64,000 nucleotides of DNA from Halichoerus grypus. Taxonomy: Eukaryota; Chordata; Mammalia; Carnivora; Phocidae. A program made the position numbers and the translations under genes. This document shows, piece after piece, positions 43,401 to 55,807 of this stretch (its first letter is position 1; each line of letters begins with the position of its first letter). The stretch covers positions 82,562,414 to 82,626,413 of the forward strand of contig NC_135715.1 of the NCBI RefSeq assembly GCF_964656455.1, given 5' to 3'. The notes beneath the pieces are model-generated. The model saw nothing but the letters and a program-made list of their open reading frames with translations, had not been told where the DNA came from and ran no database searches.

Positions 43401-44643
43401 ACCTAAATATGAGGAAGGAATCCATCAAAATCAAAATCCATCAAAAAGACGAGAACACAAGCAACAACCTCTTTGACCTTGGCCACAACAACTTCTTCCT
43501 AGACATGTCTCTAGAGGCAAGGGAAACAAAACCAAACATGAACCATTGGGACTTCCTCAGGAAAAAAAAGCTTTTGCACAGCAAAAGAAACAATCAACAA
43601 AACTAAAAGGCAGCCTACACAATGGGAGAAGATATTTGCAACTGACCTCTCAAGTAAAGGCCTAGTCTCCAAAATCTAGGAAGAACTCATCAAACTCAAC
43701 CTCCAAAACCCAAAAAATCCAATCAAGAAATTGCCAGAAGACATGAACAGACAAATCTACAATAGAACACATAAATGGCTGACAGACACATGAAAAAAAG
43801 GCTCAATATTGCTCTTCATCAGAGTAATACAAATCAAAACCATAATGAGATACCACCTCACACCAGTCAGATGGCTAAACTGAACAGCTCAGGAAACAAC
43901 ATATGTTAGCGAGGATGCAGAGAAAGGGGAACCCTCTTACACTGCAGGTGGGAATGTCAACTGGTGCCGCCACTCTCGGAATAGTATGAAGGTTCCTCAG
44001 AAACTTAAAACTAGAACTACCCTATGACCCAGCAATTGCACTACTAGGTATGTATCCAAAGGATATAAACGTAGTGATTAGAACGGGCACATGCACCCCA
44101 ATGTTACTGCACCAATGTCCACAAGAGCCAAACTATGGAAAGAGCCCTGATGTCCATCGACTGATGAATAGATCAAGAAGACTTGGTATAGATACACAAT
44201 GGATATTACTCAGCCATCAACAAGAAGGAAATCTTGCCCCTTGCCACACTGTGAATGGGACTGGAGGGTATTATGCTAAGTGAAATAAGTCATTCAGAGA
44301 AAGACAAATACCATAAGATTTCACTCATATGTGGAATTTAAGATACAGAACTGATGAACTTAGGGGAGGGAAGGAAAAATAAAATAGGCTAAAAACAGAG
44401 AGGGAGACAAACCATAAGAGATCCTTAACTACAGAGAACAAAGTGAGGGTTGCTGGAGGGGAAGTGGGTTGGGGGATGGGGTAATTGGTGGATGGGCATT
44501 AAGGATGGCCCTTGATGTCATGAGCACTGGGTGTTATATGCAACTGATGAATCAATAAATTCTACCCCCAAACTGACAATATACTATATGTTAGCTAACT
44601 TGAATTTAAATAAAACTAAAAAATACAAGTAAAAAAAAAAAAA
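40480..44643 (+). mobile_element. LINE-1, nearly full length but internally deleted
   Basis: A GC-rich 5'-UTR-like region (40480-41120) is followed by ORF1 remnants (41250-42110, start MTRWRNARQNKEQ, later LSTETWQPRK). The ORF2 endonuclease part follows (about 42225-43145), with 'caatggcactgaattcattcc' and a broken frame. Text then jumps to the ORF2 C-terminal region ('ctatggtcaattaatctttgac', 43220), continues through the 3'-UTR and ends in poly-A at 44631-44643. The reverse-transcriptase core is missing and stops interrupt both ORFs, so the element is dead. Confidence 0.85.
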
Positions 44644-44739
44644 GAGGTGTGCAAAAAATGTAAAAAAATCACTCTTCTCACTAGCTTTTTAAAAATACAT
44701 AAGTATTTTTCACTTTAAACATGTGTTAATATAAGATGT

Positions 44740-45020
44740 ATGTGGAATTTAAGAAATGAAACAGATGAACATATGGGAAGGGGGAAAAGAAAAAAAAATG
44801 AGAGACGGAAACAAGCTACAGGAGACTCTTAAGGATACAAACTGAGGGTTGATGGAAGGAGGTGGGTGTGCGGTAGGCTAGATGGGTGATGGGTATTAAA
44901 GAGGGCACTTGTTGTGATGAGCACTGGGGTTGTATGTACGTGATGAATCTCTGAATTCTACAACAGAAACCCATTTTGCACTGTATGATCTCTAACTACA
45001 ATTAAAATTAAACAAACAAA
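44740..45020 (+). mobile_element. LINE-1 3' end fragment
   Basis: 'ggatacaaactgagggttgatgg', 'gggtgatgggtattaaagagggc' and 'gatgagcactggggttgtatg' form the standard carnivore L1 3'-UTR, followed by an A-rich end. Confidence 0.85.
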
Positions 45021-45794
45021 CCTGTGTTAAGATGGGTCAGCCAATACTATTTTAAGTGAATTAAGAAGTATTTTAAATCTTAAAAATTCTAATATTGGAG
45101 ATATTAATACATGTAACCCACGTAATGAAAAACTCTTCGATATCTTCAATAATTTTTCAAGTGAGGAAGGGTCTTGAGAGCACAAACTGAGAATTGGGAT
45201 CCCAGGAATGCCTCCGGCTGTCCTGCCGGTGGTGGGCCACAAGGGGGCAGCATGCTCCCTGCTACTCACCCACAGGGGTCTCCCCACATCCCTGTCCAGC
45301 ACTCTTCCCGCTTCCCTTCTTTCCTTCTCTGCACTCTCCTGAGCTGCACCGCCTCTTCATTACAGGAAGTAACCTTCTAAGCGTGGTGCCATCAAGACCA
45401 AGGCAGTCACATATTACTCTGTAAATGTTCATCAGATGTCTCCTATGCAAAGCTTATCACCCAAGGCTGAGTGCACAGGAGAAGCCCCCTCTCAAAGAGT
45501 TAAATAAGTGGTGAGGGAGCGGGACCCAAAGGCCAGACATTAGAACAGCGACACGGTGATGAGTGCGAAAGCCCTTTATTTTCTATAAAGGACTGAATGT
45601 TACTAATAGATTCCTGACCTGACAGGCAGAGGAAAACCAACAGGGAGATACTGAGATACTGGCCAGGAATGTCTGGAAGGATCTGGAAGCTCAGGGACAT
45701 AAGAAGGACAAACACCAGGTTCTGAGAGACATAGAAGAGGAGAGATTGGAAAACTAGAAGCCAGGGAACTGGAAGGGGAACACAGGATTTTTCT
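45021..45794. other. No gene recognised
   Basis: Single-copy-looking DNA between the L1 end and a SINE. It contains a CTCF-like motif at 45237-45250. Confidence 0.4.
45237..45250 (+). promoter_or_regulatory. CTCF-like motif, forward
   Basis: CCACAAGGGGGCAG matches 13 of 14 core positions (A at the pyrimidine position 5). Confidence 0.45.
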
Positions 45795-45994
45795 TTTTTT
45801 TTTTTTTTTTAAATTTTATTTATTTTTGACAGAGAGAGAGAGAGCACAAGCAGAGGAAGCAGCAGGTAGAGGCAGAGGGAGAAGCAGGCTCCCCGCTGAG
45901 CAGGGAACCCGATGCGGGGCTGGATCCCAGGACCCTGAGATCATGACCCGAGCCAAAGGCAGACGCTTAACCGTCTGAGCCACCCAGGCGCCCC
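45795..45994 (-). mobile_element. Can-SINE, inverted, with perfect target-site duplication
   Basis: Full inverted Can-SINE ending 'gccacccaggcgcccc'. The 17-bp flanks 'gaacacaggatttttct' lie at 45778-45794 and 45995-46011. Confidence 0.96.
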
Positions 45995-46011
45995 GAACAC
46001 AGGATTTTTCT

Positions 46012-46734
46012 ACTTGGAAGGTGAGGTTTCCCAGATGTCAGGAGAATTTGAGCAAAGACTCCAAGTAAAATGGGGAGTAGAGGACCTTCGAACTTGGGAG
46101 AACGGCCGGTGGGGATCTAAGGAGCAGGCCTACTGGAGGGGCCTCACTATAGAGACAGGGGCAGGGTCCAAGCTGCCCCCAGCAGTCTGTCTCAGAGACA
46201 CAGGACACTGGTGGCTGAAGGCCATGAGCAAGCTAGGTGGCAGTCAGCCTTGGTGTGGACTAGCCCGAAGGGACAGTGGTCTGACTTACCCATGGCCATC
46301 CTAATATGCCAGAGACAGAATGTGTAATCTGGGGGCGGGGGTGTCAGGAGGCCTGTGGTCAGGAGTCCAGATCCAGAAATCTCCATGGAAGAGCATCTGG
46401 GAGTCCTGGGCTGAGATGGAGGGGAGGAGGACAGGGAAGACGGAGGGAGGGAGGTGTGCAGGAAGAGGCAGCAGGGGGTGTGGCCAGGAAGGGGTTTGGC
46501 CCAGGAGCCATCCGCCCTGTGGGAGAGGGAGCCTGACCTCTCTTGCTGGGGGAGCTGCAGGTAAATGGGGTGGAGGGTGTGGGGGGAGGGAGCAGACAGG
46601 GCCCTGGAGCCCTGAGGCATGTGGTACTGGGGCAACCCCAACCCCCTCCAGACACCAGCAAAGCCTGGAGGCAGCCCTAGAAATGACTAATGGCCAGCAA
46701 GTCTAGCCTCCTCACTTAGTGAAGAAAAGGGACA
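46012..46734. other. No gene recognised
   Basis: GC-rich, G-rich on the + strand. The overlapping frames at 46192-46706 are compositional and show no domain. Confidence 0.4.
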
Positions 46735-46980
46735 TAGCCGATGAACATAGGGGAAAGGAAGGAAAAATGAAATCAGGTGAAAATGAGAGAGAGGCAAACC
46801 ATCAGAGAGGCTGACCTCTAGGACACAAACTGAGGGTTGCTGGAGGGGAGATGTGGGGGAAGGATAACTGGGCGATGGGCATTAAGGAGGGCACTTGGTG
46901 TCATGAGCACTGGCTGTTACATGCAACTGATCAATCGCTAATTCTTTCCGAGAAACTCGGGGGGAAAAAAAAAGAAAAGT
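46735..46980 (+). mobile_element. LINE-1 3' end fragment
   Basis: 'aggacacaaactgagggttgc', 'gggcgatgggcattaaggagg' and 'gtcatgagcactggctgttac' precede a short A-rich tail. It is a second detached L1 3' end. Confidence 0.82.
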
Positions 46981-47424
46981 AAAGGGAGTCCTGGGCAGTG
47001 GGATGAATGACTACCCCGAAGGCCACGCAGAGAGTCTGGCAGAGCTAGGGCTGGGACCCAGTTCCTAGCTCCCCCTTCTGCCATGACCTTTCCCCCAGGG
47101 TCCCACAGGCGAAAAGAGGCAGGGCCTGAAGAGGTCCCACTGTGTGCCTGGGGTCCCCACCCGTCCTTTACACATCAGGAAGGGGTAAGCTTCCCTGGGG
47201 GCCCACAGCAGGACAGCTGCGCAGAGGGGCAGAGACAGCCCCAGTCTTGGTCCTGGGCATGGGGGAAGGAGGACAGGGACAGGACGAGGGCCGCAGGAGC
47301 CGCTATCTGCTCACCTGTTTGCCCATTTGCTTGAACACAGCTAAGGAGACCGCACCCACATCTCCCGGGGACAACCTCCAGGAATCCTGTGCAGACCAGG
47401 AAATCTCCCCAGTTTATTGCAGAG

Positions 47425-48055
47425 GCCGCGGACAGGTTGCCCCAAAATGTGCCATTTTGGTATACTGGTTATTTATTTATGTATTTCTGATTTTATTTTT
47501 AAGCAATCCCTACACCCTACCTGGGTCTCAAACACATGACCTCAAGATACAGAGTCCCACACTCCACTGACTGAGCCAGCCAGGTGCCCCTGGCATACTG
47601 AATATTTTCCATAAAGGTGACTTAGGACACAGCCTGTGCAAGGACACTTAGACCTTCCCCTGGCAGCAGGAAATACATCTCGCATGGAACAGGTACCCTC
47701 TCTGAAGCAGGACGTAAAGAGACTGCCTTATCCCCAGAGGTGGGGAATTTAGAGCCCAAAAGGCTTTAGAAACAACCCGTTACTTTTTACCATGTACTGT
47801 TCCAGCCCAAACTCTGTCTAGAATTCCTTACTAATCCAAGCTCCCAAAGCTCAGGGTTCTTTGTCCTGTCGATGCCTCACAGATTTATTGTCACTTTGTC
47901 AAATGGGTAAAACTGCCTGCCTTGGTCCCTTCTTTGAGTCTCAGTTGCATTATTGGGCTTCCAATCATTATCCTATTAATCTGACTCATGCAATTTTAAT
48001 TCTTAGTCCTGCTAAGACCTTGAGGGTAGAGAAGAACTTTCCCTCCCTTCGTCAA
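47425..48055 (+). mobile_element. LTR-like sequence, interrupted by a SINE
   Basis: Text such as 'tgccccaaaatgtgccatttt', 'cagatttattgtcactttgtc' and 'agaccttgagggtagagaagaac' has the feel of a mammalian ERV LTR. I cannot name the family, and no retroviral gene lies beside it. Confidence 0.4.
47459..47590 (-). mobile_element. Can-SINE, inverted, truncated
   Basis: 'gggtctcaaacacatgacctc' to 'ctgagccagccaggtgcccc' with an AT-rich left end. The near-repeat 'ggtatactg'/'ggcatactg' flanks it as a probable target-site duplication. Confidence 0.82.
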
Positions 48056-48479
48056 GCCGTAGTAGGAGGCTCTGAGTCTCCCCAAGGAGAAGACCTTACT
48101 TCCCACCACCTGCATCCCAACCTCTGGCCTTGGGGATCATTGAGGAGGTTGGGGGGAGCCCCAACTGCGGGAGCCCAGAATAGGCTGCCTGGGTCAGGAC
48201 CTGCACTGTGCAGCCCGGCCCTCCCTCGAGTCTGGGTGGACCTGGGATCACTGGGCCCGCTATGGCCTTCTGACCTGGAAGAACCCACTGGCATCACAGG
48301 ATCCCCCTTCTGTTGGGGGACTCCCTTGTGTTTCAAAGTCTGTCTAGACTCTCAGTCCTGCTGACTGCTGATCCTGTTCTCGCTGCCCCCAGGTCACTCT
48401 CGTCCTGATTGGAAGCTACAGGGTCATAGTCAAGGAACCTCAAGCCCTACATTCAGGCGAACTCTCCCCACGCTTGTCC

Positions 48480-49261
48480 TGTTCCACATCACTGGCTACT
48501 CTGCCCCAAGCTGGCGCATGCGCAGCACTCTCCTCTCAGCTCACCCGAGGCACTGAGGGCACTGCAGGCCCCTGGAGCCGGGGCTGGTCCCTGGTCACCA
48601 GGGTAGTGGGGCCCACACACCAAAATTAACCATGAGATCGAGGGGGGTACTCGACATATGCCAACTTCCAAGCACTAAGCTACACAAATGCTCATCTTTT
48701 CCCCTACAGTAGAACCACGAGTATCTGCACTGCTTTGCCAGGACGGAGCAGGCAACTGACAAAAGCAGCCCCGGCCCCATATGAGAGACCTGGGAATACT
48801 GAGTGTGGGAAGCCTTGGACCCCATCAGGCTGACTGTCACCATTTAAAAGCTGCTTCCGAAAAATTTGGGGGGTTGACTCCCTCTACCCTGGAAGGTATG
48901 CAGGTGGTTGGGAAGCAGCCTGAGCTACCTAGGCCTGCCCAAGCCTGCCAGATGGGGTTCTTACTGCGCATGCACACGCTGCGCATCAACAGGGCAAGAA
49001 ACGGGAGAGGCCGGTCACTGGAGCAGGCTTCTGGGGGCACAAGGCCACCTGCCTCATTCTAAACTCTAATTACACAGTTTTCCATTGAGGGCAGAGATGG
49101 AGAAACCAATCTTGCCAGGACAGAGCCAGACAGGCTGGGTAGGGCATCTTCCAGCAAGACACACTGGGGAGCCTTTACTGCTGGTCAAGCCCGGGACCCC
49201 ATCCAGAGTGGGTCCAAACAGGTTCTGACTCTGGCCAGTTGAAAACTGCAGCCTCCACGGA
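48480..49261 (+). repeat. LINE-1 5'-UTR-like GC-rich sequence
   Basis: It contains 'ggcgcatgcgcagcactctcc', 'ccctggaaggtatgcaggtgg' and 'gcctgcccaagcctgccag', similar in style to the monomer-like blocks at 1-2640 and 50820-51227. It joins directly to L1 ORF2 3' text at 49262. Confidence 0.5.
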
Positions 49262-50818
49262 GGTATCACATTGCCTGATTTCAAACTCTACTACGAAACT
49301 CTAATAATCAAAACAGTAGGGCACTCAGACATACAGGTGAATGGAATCAAACAGAGAGCCCAGGAGAAGCCATGCATATAAAGGTCCATCAACTGATGAC
49401 AAAGGAGGCAAGTCCATACAAGGGGGAAAGGACAGTGTCTTCAATAAAGGGTGTTGGAAAGACTGGACATGCGTAAGAATGAAACTGGACTACTGTCTTC
49501 CGGCATACACAAAAATAAACTCAAAATCAATTACAAACTTGAGTGTTAAGACGGAAACCATAACACTCCTAGAAGAAAACATAGTCAGGAAGCTCTTTGA
49601 CATTGGTCTTAGCAATATACTTTTTGGACCAGTCCCCTCAGGCAAGGGCCACAGAAGCTAAAATAAACAAGTGCCGTAATAGCAAACTGAACAGCTTTTG
49701 CACAACAAAAGAAACCTACAACATAAGGAAAAGGCAACCCAGTGAATGGGAGAAAACATATGCAAAAGGTACATCCAGTGAGAGTTAATACTGAGAATAT
49801 GTAAAGAACTTATACAACTTCATGCCAAAACCACAAATAACCTGATTTAAACATGGGTAGAAGACTTCATCGACTCTTTCCCAAAGAAAACACAGGTGGC
49901 CAACAGGCTTCCGAAAAGCTGTTCAACATCACTGATCATCAGGGAAATGCGTATCAAAACCACAATGAGATATGACTTCCTACCTGTCAGAGTGGCTATT
50001 ACCAAAAAGACAAAAAATAACAAGTGTTGGCGAGGATGTGGAGAAAATGGAACCCTCGCACACTGTTGCTGGGAATGTGCATTGGTGCAGCCACTATGGA
50101 AGGTCCTCAAAAAATTAAACATAGAAATACTGTATGACCCAGCAATTCCACTTCTGGGTATATACATGAAGAAAACAAAAAAACACCCATCCGGAAAGAT
50201 ATACACATCCTTGTGTTTCTGGCAGCATTATTTACAAGGACCAAGATACTGATGCAACCCTAAGTGTCTGTTGATAAATGTATAAAGAAGATGAGGTATG
50301 TATACATAAGGAATATAACTCAGCCGGAAAAATGAATGCAATCTTAACATTTGCAACAACTTGAATGGACCTAAGAGTATTATGCTAAGTAAAATGAATC
50401 ACAGAAAAACAAATCTACTAGGATTTCACTTATATGTGGAATCTAAAAAACAAAACAATGAAACAAAACAAAACAGAACCAGACTCATAGATGCAGGAAG
50501 CAAGCTGTTGGTTACCAGAGGGGGAAGAAGGGGTCAGGGGCAGATGATACAGGTGAGGGGATTAAGCAGTACAAACTTCGAGTTATAAAATAAACAGGTC
50601 ATGGGGATGGAATATACACATAGGGAATATGGTCAATATAATTCCAGTCACTTTGTAAGATGACGGATGGTAACTAGACTTACCCTAAGGATCATTTCAT
50701 AATGTATAAAACTACTGGATCACTCTGATGTTGATCCACCTCAAACTAGAAGATAATGTGTATCAATGATACTTCAATTTAGAAATTGATTAAACTGAAA
50801 AAATAAAAAATAAAACTG
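49262..50818 (+). mobile_element. LINE-1 ORF2 3' part and 3' end
   Basis: It starts 'aggtatcacattgcctgatttc' and continues through 'aaactcaaaatcaattacaaac', 'gtgttggcgaggatgtggag' and 'tatgacccagcaattccac' to 'gaaaaataaaaaataaaac'. Frames are broken. With the preceding 5'-UTR-like block it looks like an L1 lacking ORF1 and most of ORF2. Confidence 0.82.
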
Positions 50819-51227
50819 CTACCTCACAGAGATTCTGGGGCTGGGCTCCCCCTACCAAGCATACTGGGCAGTTGCTTGGGGCCAGGCCCCAGCTGCCCAA
50901 GACCTGCTGAAGGAGTGTGCCCTGCACATGCAGGGCTGCTCAGTGCAGGGCTCCCAGGGATCTGGAACAGGGCAAGGGTTTGCAGACGCTGGTTCCAGGA
51001 GCTGGCGCTCGGGGTACAAGGGGTTGGTACAGTCACATGCCTTCTATGCACAACACAGCCTAGGCTCACCTCAGGCACAGCTGGAGGATACTGGACTAGC
51101 CAGGGCAAGGAAGGGCCACTGGCTGGCAATAAGAGACAGCTGGGCTGTCTGGCAAGGGAGACACCTGGTCCCCAATCAGGCAACCGGTCCAGACGTACTG
51201 TGCATGGACTGTGCCTGTGGGCCTAGC
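50819..51227 (+). repeat. Monomer-like GC-rich sequence leading into copy B
   Basis: It begins 'ctacctcacagagattctgggg' right after the L1 3' end and contains 'gggatctggaacagggcaag', paralleling 'gggatctggaacaaggcgag' at position 12 and 51239. It runs without a visible seam into the duplicated segment. Confidence 0.5.
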
Positions 51228-52087
51228 GGTTCAGGGTTGCCTGGGATCTGGAACAAGGCGAGTGTCCAGGTCATAGGCTCCGTCTCTACAGGGATAAGGG
51301 GTATGTCTAACTTCAAGGCATAACCTGCAGAAATGAGCATAAGTTTCCCAAAGGCACAGCTGGAAGAGACTAGAATATATTCCCAGGGCGGCGCTAGTTG
51401 GCTGGAAGGTGATTCTTCCAAGGAGAGTCCTCTGGGTTCCCTGGTTCTGGAAGAGCCCTGGACCCGATTAGGCTACAAGTCCAAATAAGGATTTGCAGCT
51501 GCCGCCTCAGTGTGATTCTCAGGGAGTGAGCTGGGGACAGTGCTCCCCAAATCTGGGGCCGGAGGCCCTCCCACCTGCTCTGTGCTGCCCTGCAAGCAGG
51601 TGAGCTCCAGGGGAAGCTGGTGGCCTCTCAGGCTGAAGTCACACATTTCCCATTCTCGGGGGTCTTCATCCATTCTTGTTCACCACAAGTCCCTCTCCAT
51701 TGGGTTGCTTGGGCCCCATGGTAGGAAGAAACTCACCGGCTGTGCCCGCACCGCACTGTGCTCGGGCCTCCAGTGGAGGCTCCATGGTGCAAGGACCTGG
51801 GGTTTGCTCACCTTGCAGCCAGAGCAGGGCTGTCTCCAAACAGGCACCTAGAAATGCTGCAGGAAGGATGGATCCTGCCACGAAGTCAGGGATGGAGGAA
51901 ACCAGGAGCTCTACTGGGGTAGAAATCTTGTAGAGTCAAAAACTCCACCTCCCAGCCTGTGGGAGGAGTCTCCCACATGATCCAAGCAGCCTCTATTAGA
52001 GAGCACACCCCTGTCCCTCACAGCTACTCCAGCCCCGAGAGACCCTGTGGTATCTAATCCCAAAGCAACCTCAGGGCCCAGCACTGA

Positions 52088-52657
52088 TGTGGGGAACAAA
52101 GGCAGAAGAAAAATTATTAAATTTCCTTATACCTACAGCCCACTGATAAACCCTTGAAACAGGCAGAGGGACATTCCTCTATCTAGGGACTCAACTGCCT
52201 CTATTGATACTTTGCTAAGGGGGAAAGGCAACCCTATCCTGAAAGCACCCCCAACCCCCAGATCCTGTAGGTCCAACTTTAGCATATAAAACTTCCTTCG
52301 GAAACTTCCTTTCTCTCTAAACCCCTCAAGATATGTGTTGGTAATCACACCCCAAGCAGATGGCCCACGGATATACATCTGAAGGTTCTCATGACTCAGG
52401 TTTTATTAGGTGGTAATAAATGACCTTTTCCCAACAATAGCTAGCCCCCTCAAGGTCCTGGAAACCTTGCTTCCAAAGTTCCTTAGAGACTTACCCTATC
52501 CCTAACCCCCTCCCAACTTGAAAGTATATAATGGGCCACTCCTCATGACCCCAGTGCAGTTCTTCCTGAGCTTTCATAAAACCACCTTTTTGCACCAAAG
52601 AGGTCTCAAGAATTCTTTCTTGGCCATTGGATTTGACCCCTAACGTTCTTTCCTACA
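52088..52657 (+). mobile_element. Solo LTR, copy B
   Basis: Exact counterpart of the LTR at 861-1430, carried along in the duplicated segment. Confidence 0.6.
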
Positions 52658-54024
52658 TCAGTCCCACCTCCCAGAACTTTCCCATCCTCCCACCTTGAGA
52701 GTGGACTTCCACTTTAATTAGGTGTTTGGTGCTTGCTACATCCCTGCTGACTGCCTCGATTCAAGCATGGATCGGATCCCTGCATGAATCTTCTCCTGGA
52801 GGATCCAGGAACTGAGACCTCCCTTCACACAATGCAGACTCAGGGGTAACAGCTTCAACTGATGCCTGAGCGCCACCAATTGGCACCTGCTGCCTCAGAA
52901 TGATTGGGAGTGGGGGGCTCTCCCATCCTCTACACTATGCAAGCATTTGGGGACAAGCACTAACTCCCCAGGCCCAGAGGGCCCCAGTGCCCAAGGTCTG
53001 CAGAAGGACTACCTGCTGTGCATGCGCAGCTGTGCAGACCAGTATCGGGAGGGATCTGGAACTGGCAAGGGTCTTGGAGTCCTGATCACAGGATTCAGCT
53101 CTTGCAGGACCAAGTTTGTGCCTAACTGGAAGCTCCACTCGGCACAAGTGGGCATGGTCCCCCTGAAGGCCGAGATGGAGGAAATGGTAGTGCCCTGCCT
53201 GCATCAGCCCAGCCCCCTGGCTAGGGTCTCCTTCACTGAGAGACTTGCTTACCGGTCAGCCCAGGCCACTATCAGGCAGTCAGTCCAAACGGGGACTGGT
53301 AGTCCCCAGTTTAAAGCTGCCCTCAGGAAGATTCAGGGGGCATTGGGCACTGTCCCCTCTGGAGGCTATGCAGCTTTGGGGGACCAGCCTGAGCCTAACA
53401 GGTCCCAAGAGCCAAAGGCCAGCTGACAGAGTACATACTGCACATGTGTGGGAGACACAGGTCAGGGGAGCCTGGAATCTGAACCAGGGCATCTGTAGGG
53501 ACAGGCTGAGTTCTAGTAGTGAGCTACTGGGGGACCAGGACACGGCCTAATTACAAGTGCTAGTCTGCACAGATGCGCCAATTCTTCCCCCTGAAGACAT
53601 ACCTAGAGGAATCTGGACTGCCCTGTCAGGCAAGGCAGTGTAGGATGGGTTGAGATTTCCTCCAGTGAGAGACACCCAAGAGCCTTGATTATGGTAGCCC
53701 GGGACCCCATCAGGCAGCCAGTCTAAGTGGGGAGTGACTGAGCCAGGTTGAAGCTGCCACCTCAGAAAGAGTTTTGGGGAGTGAGCTCTGTCCACCCCGG
53801 GAATGCTGCAGGTTCAGGGGACCTGACTAAGCCCAGCGGGCCTGGTAAACCGGGGCAGCCCAACACTGCTGGCCGACAGTGCAGACACTCTTGGCACACA
53901 CTACTTGTCTCTCCTGGTTTAGCACCCCATATCCTCTCCTGTCTTTACCTGCTAGACGCAACCGGCTATCACCTGCATGTCTCCATACTGACTGTCTGCA
54001 TCATATTATGCATACATCTTGGAT

Positions 54025-54325
54025 TTCTTTCTTGTCCTTTCCTTTCCTTTGCTTCCCCTCCCTCCCTCCCTCTCTTCCTTCTTCTTTCCTTCATTCTTTC
54101 CTCCTTTCTTTCTTTCATTGTTTCTTTCTTCTTTCTTTTCTCTCTTTCTCCCTCTCTTCTCTCTCCTACCTCACACCCACGCCCCTCCCTCTCTTCCTTC
54201 CTCTTTCCTTTCTTTCCTTCGTTCTTCCCTTCTTCCTTCCTTTCTTTCTCTCTCTTTCTCCCTCCCTTCTCTCTCTCCTACCTCCCACCCACGCCCCTTC
54301 CTTCCTTCCTTTCTTCCTTCCTTCC
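54025..54325 (+). repeat. Polypyrimidine microsatellite, copy B
   Basis: Counterpart of 2798-3098, same length, no difference seen. Confidence 0.9.
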
Positions 54326-55532
54326 ATTTGTTTATGCTAACTGGGAGACATTAATTTGTCAAAAGCTTTTATTCCCTTGCTTGGCACAGTATCCAAATAA
54401 GCTGTGGCCCTAAGGGTAGTTTTTCTAAGTATGTCACAGCCACACCTTTCAGGTGGTGAAATTCATGCAGCTCAAGACTGAAACCAGTTCCTGACGGTTA
54501 GCAGATGCTGTAGGACGTTGCTAACCATGCTGGAGAAGGTTATCTTTTGACATCTGCGCCACTATGGATGAGAGAGAGGGGAAATACTGGCCTTCCTCCT
54601 TCTCAAGGATGTGCCTGGAGGCGTGGATTGGATAGGAGAACGGCTGCCTCCCTTCTGTCACCCGCTCAGTGTCCACGTGGCCTGCACCCACCGGAAGTGG
54701 GACTGTCTGTTTGCCAGAGTTGCAGTGGCCTGAAAAGAGTCCTTTCATTTTCAGGGGAATGGACCACATTCTGGAGAAAAGGGAGCTTTTAATACGTTCT
54801 GCAGTTATGCTTAAGCACTACTCATTGGGGTCTCTCTTTATACGTCAAGTAAAAGGATCCCTCCCTGCAGTATGCAATGAGACAGAGGTCCTGTCTGGAC
54901 AAGAACTTTGCGTCCTTACACAGAATTACATCCACGTGGGGAGCACGGTGCCTCGGCAGGAAGTCCGGAGCAGCACGGTGACCGCAGTGCAGTCAGACAG
55001 TCCTTCCGCTGCCTACCTTTGTGGCCTCCCCCTGGCCTCCTGGAAGACAGGGGGCACTGCTGCCCCACCTCTGCCCTGTGCACCAGTTGCCCAGGTGCGA
55101 AAGCAAATGCAACCTCACGAGTCTGGAGCCGCATTGGGCCGGCAGCTCCCTTTCCCCTACTAGTGGTACCCGGCATAGCCGGAGCTCTGCTTGTTGTAGA
55201 GCTAAAGACAATCAGCTCAAGGCCATCTGGGTTGGTTAGACTGCCACTGCCCAGTGTGAACGTGGGGCCTTGCGTTTCTGAACACAAAGGCAGTGATTGT
55301 GTTCGGTGGGTGCTGACCGGGTTCATGGTATTACAAGGAAGGGAAAGCTGTGTTGTATGATGTGAGACCCAGGGATTTAGAGTATAGGGCGTCTTTACAC
55401 TGTTGGCCCCAAATATAGTGAGCAAGTTCCCTTAGATTCCTTATATACAAGAAAAGTCACCTGCCTTTCTCATGTGGATTATAGCATTATAGTTCTCTTG
55501 GTTGAACTACTCAACAAAAGTCCTACTAGTAA

Positions 55533-55637
55533 GGGGGACTGGTTGGTTCAGTCTGTAGAGCATGTGACTCTTGATCTTGGGGTCCTGAGTTCAGCCCCAT
55601 GTTAGGTGTAGATTTTCCTTTAAAAAAAAGAAAAGGG
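55533..55637 (+). mobile_element. Can-SINE, copy B
   Basis: Counterpart of 4306-4410. Confidence 0.8.
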
Positions 55638-55671
55638 AGAGAGAGAGATTTTACTTAATACCTTAGAAAAA

Positions 55672-55807
55672 GGGTGGTGGACCTGAGTGGCTCAGTTGGT
55701 TAAGTGTCTGACTCTTGATCTCACCTCAGGTTTGATCTCAAGGTTGTGAGTTCAAACCCTGCTTTGGGCATGCAGCCTACCAAAAAAATAGTTTACTTAA
55801 AAAAAGA
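55672..55807 (+). mobile_element. Can-SINE, copy B
   Basis: Counterpart of 4445-4580. Confidence 0.8.
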
